Origin: Lachnospiraceae bacterium | Lineage (GTDB): Bacteria > Bacillota > Clostridia > Lachnospirales > Lachnospiraceae | Direction of reading: 5' to 3' | DNA: 37,819 nucleotides | Assembly (NCBI GenBank): GCA_011958945.1 | Contig: BLLT01000014.1 | Location: 1 to 37,819 of the forward strand | Shown: in pieces, positions 10,256-18,152 of the stretch | Layout: each line of letters starts with the position of its first letter | How positions within the stretch are numbered: position 1 is the first letter of the stretch | Translations under genes and position numbers: made by a program | The notes under the pieces: model-generated | What the model was told of the DNA's origin: nothing | Seen by the model: the letters and a program-made list of their open reading frames with translations, nothing else | The model's database searches: none

Positions 10256-12418
10256 ATGAAAACGGACGGAAGGAAAAGTAGATTAGGTATGGAAATGGAT
10301 AGCAGAAATAGAAGCAATGGCAGTGGGCAAAACGGTGGGGCGGAAAATCAATGGAAGAGGGGAAAGCTTAGGAAGTGGGCACCTGTTTTGCTTATTTTAG
10401 CGGCGGTATTGGCGGCGGAAATTTTAGTATGTAATTTTTCGGCGTGGAAAAGTTTGTTTTATGAGAACAGGGTTATCTTTGAAAATGTGGAAATGGGAGG
10501 GGGAACCGCTATCGAAGGAAGCCCTGGGGAATATTGGGTGGAGGAAGGGATTTTTACCATACATATTTCTCAGGTAGATATGGATGTGCATAATTTGTTT
10601 TTTGCGTTTGATTTTTCGAAAAATGAGCCGGTTTCTTATACAGTGACGTTGACGGATGATGGGAATGCTTATCCTTATTCTTTGCCGGAGAGGGTGTTGA
10701 TGCCGGGAAACCGAAAATCGCTTTATACCAATTTGTACCCTTCGGGGAAGGTTGGGGAGATTGGGGTGCAGTTTGCCGTTCCGGCAGGAAGTGTGGTAAC
10801 GGTGAATGGAGTTTGCGCCAATGCCCGGATTCCTTTTGTTTTCAGTATAGGGAGGGTATTGGTTATGCTGGGGGCGGCGCTGTTGCTGTATGGAACAGTT
10901 TGCCGGGAAGAATGGCAGGGCAGGAGTGCGCAAGGCCATCGGGAAAGTGCAGCTGCCGGCATGTGTACAGGAAGCAGAGGGCAGCGGGCGATAACAATGG
11001 TTGTAATATTCCTGCTGATAGGTATGGCCTGGAAGCTGGCGCATGTGAACCCTATCTGTGTGGCATCGCCCTGGCCTCATCATAAGCAGTATCAGGAACT
11101 GGCGGAGGCTATGGAGAAGGGGCATGTCTTTCTGGAACATGAACCATCGGAGGGGCTTTTGAATGCGCCGAATCCTTATGATACCATTTATCTTCAGGCA
11201 AATGGGATCGATTACCGGGCGGATTATGCTTATTATGAGGGCAAGTATTATGTTTACTTCGGGGTAGTGCCGGAACTTTTGTTGTATTTGCCCTATTATC
11301 TTCTGACAGGGGAGCATATGTTTAATTATGTGGCTGTGTTTCTGTTTTACAGCGGTTTCATCCTGGCCGTATTTGCCTTGTATTGGGAAATCATTAAAAG
11401 GTGGTTTGCCAAAGTTCCTTTTTTAGCCTATCTTTTGGTGAGTGCGCTTACGGTTTGCGGCGGTAACTATTTGTTTATTATTGCACGCCCCGATTTATAT
11501 GATACGCCGATTATGGCGGCCAATATGTTCACTGTGGCCGGAATCTGGCTGTGGATAAAGGGGAAATATACATTGCAGGTAAAGGGGAGGCGGGTATGTT
11601 ATTTCCTGGGCTCGCTGTGTATGGCCCTGGTGGCGGGATGCCGCCCTCAGATGCTGTTGTTTTCGTTTTTGGCCATTCCCCTGTTTTGGGATGAGGTAAT
11701 ACGGACAAGGGAATTGTTTGGGAAAAAGAATTTGTGGGACACTTTATGCATTTGCCTGCCCTATGTGCTGATAGCGGCCGGAGTGATGTTTTATAACGGG
11801 ATCAGGTTCAGTTCCCCCTTTGACTTTGGGGCAACCTATAGCCTGACCAGCAATGATATGACGAAAAGAAGCTTTAACATGCATCAGGCCTTGCTCGGTT
11901 TATGGCACTACTTTTTACGGCCTCCGGTGGTGGAAAGCGGGTTTCCTTATTTACAAGGGGTACAAATCGAATCCGGTTCTTATATGGGGAAGCTGAATGC
12001 GGAATATACCTATGGAGGGCTTTTTGCGGGCAATGCATTTTTGTGGGTATTGCTTTGTGTGGGAAAAGCGAAGGAGAAGCTAAAGGAAAAGGGATTGTAT
12101 GCCCTTGTCTGGGTGAGCGCGGCGGTATCTGTCATATTAGGACTTGTGGATGTGACCGGGGCGGGTATTTTGCAGCGTTATATGGTGGATATGGTTTGGG
12201 GAATCTGGTTTGGAGCTGTACTTACCTGGTTTGCCATGATGGAGAATGGGAAGGAAAAAGGCTGGCTGAGGACGGTCATGGTCTGTCTGGCAGTTGTTTG
12301 CCTGCTGCAGGCTGTTTACGGTTTTGGGGTTGTATTGGGAAATGGGGATTTGAGCGTTAATGTGAGGGGGAATAATCCGGAATTGTATTATTATTTGGAG
12401 GGGTTATTGCGGTTTTGA
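10256..12418 (+). CDS. Large polytopic membrane protein, possible glycosyltransferase-like
   Basis: Long ORF with many TM segments. The ORF-track start (TTG 10238) overlaps a TATAAT, so an ATG at 10256 or downstream is likelier. Confidence 0.65.
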   Translation: MKTDGRKSRLGMEMDSRNRSNGSGQNGGAENQWKRGKLRKWAPVLLILAAVLAAEILVCNFSAWKSLFYENRVIFENVEMGGGTAIEGSPGEYWVEEGIFTIHISQVDMDVHNLFFAFDFSKNEPVSYTVTLTDDGNAYPYSLPERVLMPGNRKSLYTNLYPSGKVGEIGVQFAVPAGSVVTVNGVCANARIPFVFSIGRVLVMLGAALLLYGTVCREEWQGRSAQGHRESAAAGMCTGSRGQRAITMVVIFLLIGMAWKLAHVNPICVASPWPHHKQYQELAEAMEKGHVFLEHEPSEGLLNAPNPYDTIYLQANGIDYRADYAYYEGKYYVYFGVVPELLLYLPYYLLTGEHMFNYVAVFLFYSGFILAVFALYWEIIKRWFAKVPFLAYLLVSALTVCGGNYLFIIARPDLYDTPIMAANMFTVAGIWLWIKGKYTLQVKGRRVCYFLGSLCMALVAGCRPQMLLFSFLAIPLFWDEVIRTRELFGKKNLWDTLCICLPYVLIAAGVMFYNGIRFSSPFDFGATYSLTSNDMTKRSFNMHQALLGLWHYFLRPPVVESGFPYLQGVQIESGSYMGKLNAEYTYGGLFAGNAFLWVLLCVGKAKEKLKEKGLYALVWVSAAVSVILGLVDVTGAGILQRYMVDMVWGIWFGAVLTWFAMMENGKEKGWLRTVMVCLAVVCLLQAVYGFGVVLGNGDLSVNVRGNNPELYYYLEGLLRF

Positions 12419-12527
12419 TTCCCGCAGTCAACGAGCCAAGCAGCCGTGATTAAACGAACCTTTGGTTGGATTGGATAGTTGGTGCTGACTGGTGTTGCGG
12501 AAAACAAATTTCACGGGAACGAACGGC

Positions 12528-12649
12528 GAGTAGGGGAAAAGTCTTTCCCTGCCCTGGTTGTCTGTGCACACGGGCGTCTAAATGAAATGTGTCAGCAAGC
12601 TGACGGACGCCCGGCGCACGAGTAGGGGAAGATGGAACTTCCCTACTCG
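12528..12649 (+). ncRNA. Structured intergenic element (multi-hairpin, GAGTAGGGG modules)
   Basis: GGGCGTC 12572-12578/GACGCCC 12606-12612 enclosing GTCAGC-AA-GCTGAC 12591-12604; CGAGTAGGG 12619-12627/CCCTACTCG 12641-12649; flanking TGTGC/GCGCA. Confidence 0.5.
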
Positions 12650-12760
12650 ATTTGACCCAAAATTATGATAGGGGAACGGACGGCGGGGTCAGTGAAGGGA
12701 TAGTATCCTGTTATACAGGGGGATTATACGATAGTAAAGGCATGCATTAATGAGGAATTT

Positions 12761-13012
12761 GTGCAGATTCAAAGGGAGGAAAATAGGAAATTACACGGGA
12801 CCAAAGAAATGACCAAAGAAATGACCAAAGAAATGAACTCGGCGATAAAAATGCTTATGAAAGAGAATCCAATGATAAGTGCCAGCGAAATTGCAAAAAT
12901 TCTAAGTGTTTCAGCAGAGTCTGTTAGATATCGGATTAAGATTATGAAGAGGGCCGGGGAAATCCAGAGAAAAGGGTCAACCAAAAAAGGCAGATGGGAA
13001 ATCATGACTTAG
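12761..13012 (+). pseudogene. Small winged-helix ORF resembling the C-terminal tail of Schlafen/AlbA-type ATP-binding proteins
   Basis: MKENPMISASEIAKILSVSAESVRYRIKIMKRAGEIQRKGSTKKGRWEI is the usual C-terminal HTH signature of that family; preceded by MTKE x3. Confidence 0.5.
12799..12834 (+). repeat. 12-bp tandem repeat GACCAAAGAAAT x3
   Basis: Read directly; encodes TKEM x3. Confidence 0.9.
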
Positions 13013-13140
13013 ATTTATATGCCGTGGGTCCAACTGATTACCGTTTGTCGTGTTTGCTATCAAAACCTCATTGACAAAAATCCCCCTATATGTTACCATA
13101 ACTTCACAATATTCGTGGATAAATTATTAATGACGTGAAA

Positions 13141-13190
13141 CCTATCTATTGGAAAATGAATTCTAATGGATGGGTTTTTTGTGTTTTTTT
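13141..13190 (+). terminator. Terminator/attenuator-like hairpin just upstream of the surface-protein gene
   Basis: CCTATCTATTGGAA 13141-13154 / TTCTAATGGATGGG 13161-13174 (14 bp incl. 3 G.U), then TTTTTTGTGTTTTTTT. Confidence 0.7.
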
Positions 13191-13229
13191 AATCTGATAA
13201 AAATAGTGCGAATGAAAAGGAGATAATGG

Positions 13230-15974
13230 ATGAATAAAAATAAAAGAAAATCGATAAAAGTGAAGCTTGCCGCAGTAATTGCTGCAGTGATGATGGCGAT
13301 GCCTTTTGGAGCATATGCGGAAGAAATGACAGCAGTCCAAAAAATACACCATGTCCATGTTGGCAGTTCGGAAGAAGGGGGAGCATGCTATGAGAAGGAA
13401 GTAAAACACGTTCATGAGGGAAGTGGGGAAAACGGCGGAGACTGCTTTCGCACCCCGGTTTACCATGCCCATGAGGGGAGCGCGTCAAAAGGCGGAGCAT
13501 GCTATCAGACGGAAATTTTTCATACACATAAAGGAACGGAAGCGAATGGAAAGGGCTGCTATGGTGAGCCGGTATACCATCAGCATGACGGGAGTATAAA
13601 CGCCGGGGGCGGCTGTTACAAGAAACCGCTCTATCATAGCCATACAGGAAGCAGCGCTGGAGGAGGCTGTTACGGAAAGCCTGTTTACCACAGTCATACA
13701 GGGAGCAGTGCCGGGAGCGGCTGTTATGGAACTCCGGTTTACCACCAACATACGGGAAGCGCCTCGGGAGGAGGGGGCTGCTATATCACCCCTGTTTATC
13801 ACAACCATACAGGAAGCGAGGTTTCAGGGGGCGGCTGCTATAGTCCGGTTTACCATCAGCATAGCGATGCCTGTTATGAGGAAAAGCTATGCGTGGCGGA
13901 ATATGTCAGTGGTTTAACGGTGATAAGGACATGGACGGAATATTGCTATCACCATAAAAATACACAACATGCAGCTATTGGAGGTATTTTCCGCCATACC
14001 GCATGCGGTGCAGGGGATAAATACGAAGAGGAAAGTATCTGCTGGGCCTGCCAGATATTAAAAGTGAGGCACAATTACTCGGAGATAATTTGCGGGAAGA
14101 CAACGGATACAGTGGAAGGCTACGAGAGGACATGCGGGAAAGATACAAACAGCATAGAATCCATGGCTTTAGGTTGTGGGAAAAACGAATCCAGCATCGA
14201 ACAATACGGATTAAGCTGTGGGAAAAATGAACAGACGGTGGATTCTTACCAAATAAACTGCAACAAAAATGAAAGCACTATAGACAGTTATGCCTTAAAC
14301 TGCAATAAAACGGAGTCTTCTATAGAAAATTATTCTTTAAACTGCGGACGGACCGAAGAAGATGTAGACGCTTACGAACTGGACTGTGAAAAAGATGATA
14401 AAACCATAGACGGCTATGCTCTTTCCTGCGACAAAACAAACGATACGGTGGATAGCTATGAACTTTCCTGCGAAAAAAATGAAGAGGATGGCTATGCGGA
14501 ACTTTTCATTATCAATAAAACTGCCGGATGGACGGACGGGAAAGTGGTCTTGCAGGCATCTTATAAGGATGAGCAGGGATTTCTGGAATTATCGAATCCC
14601 CCTTTTATTTGGGAAGGGGATGGGATAGAAGGAGAAAACGGCGACGAAGTGGAGGTGTCATCTAATGGAATTTATAGAGTACGCTTAAATGTAGGGAATG
14701 ACGATATCAGTCAGGAAGAGTTGGTCTGCAGCCTGGAAGTGAAGAATATGGATTTTACCCCTCCGGTCATTGATGAGGCAGAGTGCATAGAAAAAGACGG
14801 AATAGTGACAAATATACTCCGCATAACAGCAAAGGATTTGCAGCCGGATGGAACGGAAGGCAGCGGCTTGGCTGAGGAAGCCTATTCTTTTGACGGAGGG
14901 AAAACATGGCAGCAGAAAAATGAAATGGAACTGGAGAAAAATGGGGAAATATTCATTGCGGTGAGGGATATCTGCGGAAATATATCCGTTCGGGCAGTAG
15001 AAGTGTCACATATTATAGGAGAAAAAGAGCCGGAAGGGGATGGAAATGGCACGGATACGGAGAATGAAGATAATATCGGCGGGGGTACAGGAGACGGAGA
15101 AGATACAGGAAACGGAAATGGAACAGGAGACGGAGAAGATACAGGAAACGGAGATGGAACAGGAGACGGAACAGATACAGGAAATGGAAATGACTCCGGA
15201 GATGGCGGGAATTCGGAAAATAACAAAGATGAAGGGACAGATAGCGGTTCCGGGGAAAATTCCGGCCAGGGAGGAAATTCCGGTTCATCGGGAAATGCAG
15301 GTAAGAACCATTTGGACGAGGAAGATGGGAAAAAGTTGGAAGATAGCCTGGAGAAGGATAAGCAGCTGTTGGAAAACAATAAGCAGCCATTGAAAAAGAA
15401 GGGAGATTCTTCCCGGAAGGATGGAAACGGGAAAGAAAATGGAAAAGCCCGATGGAACAGGGCGGATGAATACGAAATCGCAATGCCAAAGAAAAATGAA
15501 ACAGCGATAACCGATGAGGACGAAGGCTTCCAAAAGGAAACAGGGGAAATAGAGGCGGCAGAAGCGATGGCAGGGCCTCAGGCCGGGGAAAGGCTGCTGA
15601 TGGCAAAAAGGGCTGAAACAGTGGAAAAAGTTGTAAAAGCTGTTACTTTTACAGTAAGTGGAATCATGCTGGCAGCAGGGCTGCTTTACCTGATTTATCT
15701 CATGTTCCGCAGCATACAGATTTTTGACTGCGATGGGGAAGGGAATACCAAATATGCTGGGAGCTGTATTATGAAAAAGACAGAAGAAGGGTTTGAAGTG
15801 AGAATTCCGGATATGATCTGGGAGCATTCCGCTACGGGTCAGTATAGCCTAAAGCCAGGGAAGCTGTTTGCAAAGAGAAATAAAGGAAAAGAATTGATAG
15901 TAATGATGGGGAATAGGAAGGAAGCGGTATGGATTGATAAGGAAATTCCCCTTAGGGTTTCTGTATGTGCATAA
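13230..15974 (+). CDS. Predicted secreted, membrane-anchored surface protein with two Cys-rich tandem repeat arrays
   Basis: Signal peptide (VKLAAVIAAVMMAMPFGAYAEE), repeats, Gly/Asp/Asn-rich linker, C-terminal TM (TFTVSGIMLAAGLLYLIYLMF) and about 90-aa tail. Confidence 0.85.
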   Translation: MNKNKRKSIKVKLAAVIAAVMMAMPFGAYAEEMTAVQKIHHVHVGSSEEGGACYEKEVKHVHEGSGENGGDCFRTPVYHAHEGSASKGGACYQTEIFHTHKGTEANGKGCYGEPVYHQHDGSINAGGGCYKKPLYHSHTGSSAGGGCYGKPVYHSHTGSSAGSGCYGTPVYHQHTGSASGGGGCYITPVYHNHTGSEVSGGGCYSPVYHQHSDACYEEKLCVAEYVSGLTVIRTWTEYCYHHKNTQHAAIGGIFRHTACGAGDKYEEESICWACQILKVRHNYSEIICGKTTDTVEGYERTCGKDTNSIESMALGCGKNESSIEQYGLSCGKNEQTVDSYQINCNKNESTIDSYALNCNKTESSIENYSLNCGRTEEDVDAYELDCEKDDKTIDGYALSCDKTNDTVDSYELSCEKNEEDGYAELFIINKTAGWTDGKVVLQASYKDEQGFLELSNPPFIWEGDGIEGENGDEVEVSSNGIYRVRLNVGNDDISQEELVCSLEVKNMDFTPPVIDEAECIEKDGIVTNILRITAKDLQPDGTEGSGLAEEAYSFDGGKTWQQKNEMELEKNGEIFIAVRDICGNISVRAVEVSHIIGEKEPEGDGNGTDTENEDNIGGGTGDGEDTGNGNGTGDGEDTGNGDGTGDGTDTGNGNDSGDGGNSENNKDEGTDSGSGENSGQGGNSGSSGNAGKNHLDEEDGKKLEDSLEKDKQLLENNKQPLKKKGDSSRKDGNGKENGKARWNRADEYEIAMPKKNETAITDEDEGFQKETGEIEAAEAMAGPQAGERLLMAKRAETVEKVVKAVTFTVSGIMLAAGLLYLIYLMFRSIQIFDCDGEGNTKYAGSCIMKKTEEGFEVRIPDMIWEHSATGQYSLKPGKLFAKRNKGKELIVMMGNRKEAVWIDKEIPLRVSVCA
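13344..13893 (+). repeat. About 10 protein repeats, consensus [VI]YHxHxGSxxxGGGCYxxP (18-19 aa)
   Basis: HHVHVGSSEEGGACY, VKHVHEGSGENGGDCF, VYHAHEGSASKGGACY … VYHNHTGSEVSGGGCY, VYHQHSDACY. Confidence 0.95.
14091..14468 (+). repeat. Nine tandem 14-aa (42-bp) protein repeats, consensus CxKxExTIDSYxLx
   Basis: CGKTTDTVEGYERT CGKDTNSIESMALG CGKNESSIEQYGLS CGKNEQTVDSYQIN CNKNESTIDSYALN CNKTESSIENYSLN CGRTEEDVDAYELD CEKDDKTIDGYALS CDKTNDTVDSYELS; all exactly 14. Confidence 0.97.
15087..15188 (+). repeat. 36-bp tandem repeat in the Gly/Asp-rich linker
   Basis: ACAGGAGACGGAGAAGATACAGGAAACGGAAATGGA begins at 15087, 15123 and (diverged) 15159. Confidence 0.85.
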
Positions 15975-15999
15975 TTGTGGAAAAAATGAATATTTATGC

Positions 16000-16028
16000 T
16001 TGATTTTCACGAACGAACGTGATATGCT
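16000..16028 (+). promoter_or_regulatory. Promoter TTGATT-17-TATGCT with operator-like IR TCACG-AACGAA-CGTGA in the spacer
   Basis: TTGATT 16000-16005; TCACG 16007-16011/CGTGA 16018-16022; TATGCT 16023-16028. Confidence 0.55.
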
Positions 16029-16163
16029 GGCGTATAGAAAAATTGTCGAGCTAAAGGTGGCGGGAGAATATCTGCCTTAAAGCGTTTAAAGGTTACATAG
16101 GCAGAACGGACCGGAAACCGGAGGCAGCAGGCAAATTTCAAGTTAAAGTACACAATGATAGAA

Positions 16164-16242
16164 CAAGTTTGTGCCTGCGCGGCATCCACAAACTTGATAT
16201 GTGTAAAGTCCCGGCAATGCCGGACCGCAAAAGGCCGCGCAG
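16164..16242 (+). ncRNA. Interleaved inverted-repeat (pseudoknot-type) element, copy 1
   Basis: CAAGTTTGTG 16164-16173/CACAAACTTG 16187-16196; CTGCGCGGC 16175-16183/GCCGCGCAG 16234-16242; L3 holds hairpin CCGGC-AAT-GCCGG 16211-16223. Confidence 0.7.
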
Positions 16243-16254
16243 AAATGAGGAGAA

Positions 16255-16328
16255 GATTGAATTTTTTCAATCCCAAGTTTGTGTCTGCGCGGCGTCCACA
16301 AACTTGACATGCGCACAAAGCCGCGCAG
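16255..16328 (+). ncRNA. Interleaved inverted-repeat (pseudoknot-type) element, copy 2, with upstream hairpin
   Basis: GATTGAA 16255-16261/TTCAATC 16266-16272; CAAGTTTGTG 16274-16283/CACAAACTTG 16297-16306; CTGCGCGGC 16285-16293/GCCGCGCAG 16320-16328; then ribosome site and ATG 16343. Confidence 0.75.
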
Positions 16329-16342
16329 AAACGAGGAGAAAT

Positions 16343-17257
16343 ATGAAAAAATTTTTAGCAGCAATGATGACAGCAGTGTTGTGCATGGGTCTGTTAACGG
16401 CCTGTGGAAGCGCAGCGGAGGAAACAGCGGAGACGACGGAATCCGTAACAGAGGCAACGAATGAGGCCGAGTCTGCAGAGGAAGAAACAGCCGAGCCGGA
16501 AGCAGCAGAAGAAGCAGCACAGCCGGAAGAAGAAGCAGCACAGCCGGAAGCAGAAGCCGCGGTATCGGAAGCATTGGCGGATGGCGTTTTGAATGTGGGA
16601 ACTAATGCGGAATTCCCTCCCTTTGAATATGTGGAGGACAATGGGGAGCCGGATGGATTCGATATCGCCCTGATTAAGGCAATCGGCGAGAAGCTGGGTG
16701 TGGAAGTCCAGGTGGAGAACATGGAGTTTAATTCACTGGTAGCTTCTATTGGCGGCAAAATTGATGTTGCCATTGCCGGTATGACCGTTACGGATGAGAG
16801 AAAAGAAATGGTTGACTTCTCCAATTCCTATTACACGGCAGTTCAGTATGTTATTTTGCCGAAAGACTCTGAAATAGCTGCGGCAGCCGACCTGGAAGGA
16901 AAAGCAATCGGCGTGCAGCTGGGTACTACGGGCGACTTTATTGCCGAAGAAATCGCAGGGGCTGAGGTGGCTCAGTATAACAAGGCATTGGATGCGGTAA
17001 ATGATCTGGTAAACGGCAGGCTGGACTGCGTTATCATAGATAAGAACCCGGCGCTCGTTTTCGAGTCGAAATTTGCAGACCAGGTAACGGCAGTGGATGG
17101 CGCACAGTTTAATTTTGAAGCAGAAGAATATGCGATTGCCATCCCCAAAGGAGATACGGTATTGGCAGAACAAATCAATTCGGCTTTGCAGGAAATGATA
17201 GACGACGGCACTTTTGATGCACTGGTGGAAGAATATATCGAAGGCAGTAATGAATAA
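16343..17257 (+). CDS. Amino-acid ABC transporter substrate-binding lipoprotein
   Basis: Lipobox MKKFLAAMMTAVLCMGLLTACGS; LNVGTNAEFPPFEYVEDNGEPDGFDIALIKAIGEKLG; SBP family 3 pattern. Confidence 0.93.
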   Translation: MKKFLAAMMTAVLCMGLLTACGSAAEETAETTESVTEATNEAESAEEETAEPEAAEEAAQPEEEAAQPEAEAAVSEALADGVLNVGTNAEFPPFEYVEDNGEPDGFDIALIKAIGEKLGVEVQVENMEFNSLVASIGGKIDVAIAGMTVTDERKEMVDFSNSYYTAVQYVILPKDSEIAAAADLEGKAIGVQLGTTGDFIAEEIAGAEVAQYNKALDAVNDLVNGRLDCVIIDKNPALVFESKFADQVTAVDGAQFNFEAEEYAIAIPKGDTVLAEQINSALQEMIDDGTFDALVEEYIEGSNE

Positions 17258-17278
17258 ATAGTACGATAAACGGTGGGA

Positions 17279-17304
17279 GGATAGCGGGTATCCGCTATCC
17301 TTTT
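17279..17304 (+). terminator. Terminator/partial terminator between SBP and permease genes
   Basis: GGATAGCGG-GTAT-CCGCTATCC-TTTT, perfect 9-bp stem. Confidence 0.8.
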
Positions 17305-17438
17305 GCCGCCTTATGGAAAACTGCTTCGTAGAATGTATATATTTGAGAATGCGAAGCGCCTTATATAGGGAAGTCCGTTATCAGACGGATATAAACTGAC
17401 GAAGAACCGAATCTTCACAATCTTTTTTATGGGAAAGG

Positions 17439-18152
17439 ATGACAAGAAAGATGCAGGCATGGTTTGAAAAAACAGAGAAAATGTTTGACGCTGCGTTTAT
17501 TAGCGGTGATAGGTGGAAGCTATACTTAAGCGGCCTGGGGGTAACGCTGGAGGTGGCTTTTTTTGCCGCTATTCTGGGTATGATAATCGGTACGATACTG
17601 GCATTTATGAAGTTGTCGGTAAGGAGAAACGGGAAGAAAACAATATTGACAGTAATTGCCAATATATACATAGATGTCATCCGGGGTACGCCATCCGTAC
17701 TTCAGCTGATGATTATGTGGTTTATTATTTTTTCCAATGCGAAGAACGGAGTATTGGTAGCGATTCTTTCCTTTGGTGTGAATAGCGGCGCCTATGTGGC
17801 AGAAATTGTCCGGGCAGGTATCCTGGCTGTGGATAAGGGGCAGATGGAGGCCGGGAGGGCCTTGGGGCTGTCCAAAACACAGACCATGATATCGGTCATT
17901 ATCCCTCAGGCAGTAAAAAATGTGCTCCCTCCCATCGGAAATGAATTTATTGTTCTGCTAAAGGAGACGGCCATTGTAGGATATGTGAGCCTGACGGATC
18001 TGACAAGGGCTGCCAATCAGATTGCCTCCAGGACTTATGAACCTTTTATGCCTTTAATTGGCGCGGCGGTAATTTATTTTGTGGTAATTAAAATATTGAC
18101 CATTTTGCTTGGGATTCTGGAGAGGAGGCTGCGTAAAAGTGATAATCGTTAA
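17439..18152 (+). CDS. Amino-acid ABC transporter permease (HisM/GlnP-type)
   Basis: [76 protein letters not shown]. Confidence 0.93.
   Translation: MTRKMQAWFEKTEKMFDAAFISGDRWKLYLSGLGVTLEVAFFAAILGMIIGTILAFMKLSVRRNGKKTILTVIANIYIDVIRGTPSVLQLMIMWFIIFSNAKNGVLVAILSFGVNSGAYVAEIVRAGILAVDKGQMEAGRALGLSKTQTMISVIIPQAVKNVLPPIGNEFIVLLKETAIVGYVSLTDLTRAANQIASRTYEPFMPLIGAAVIYFVVIKILTILLGILERRLRKSDNR

Noticed and set aside
13344-14490. Repeat arrays as a possible CRISPR
   Set aside because: The repeats are in-frame protein repeats with no spacer/repeat alternation at DNA level and a clear signal peptide upstream.
14882-15827. Long antisense ORFs opposite the surface protein
   Set aside because: They mirror the low-complexity linker codons and show no recognisable domain or ribosome site.
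16007-16824. Minus-strand ORFs across the SBP leader (KFVDAAQTQT-like peptides)
   Set aside because: The peptides arise from translating the inverted-repeat element; composition and location argue against a real CDS.
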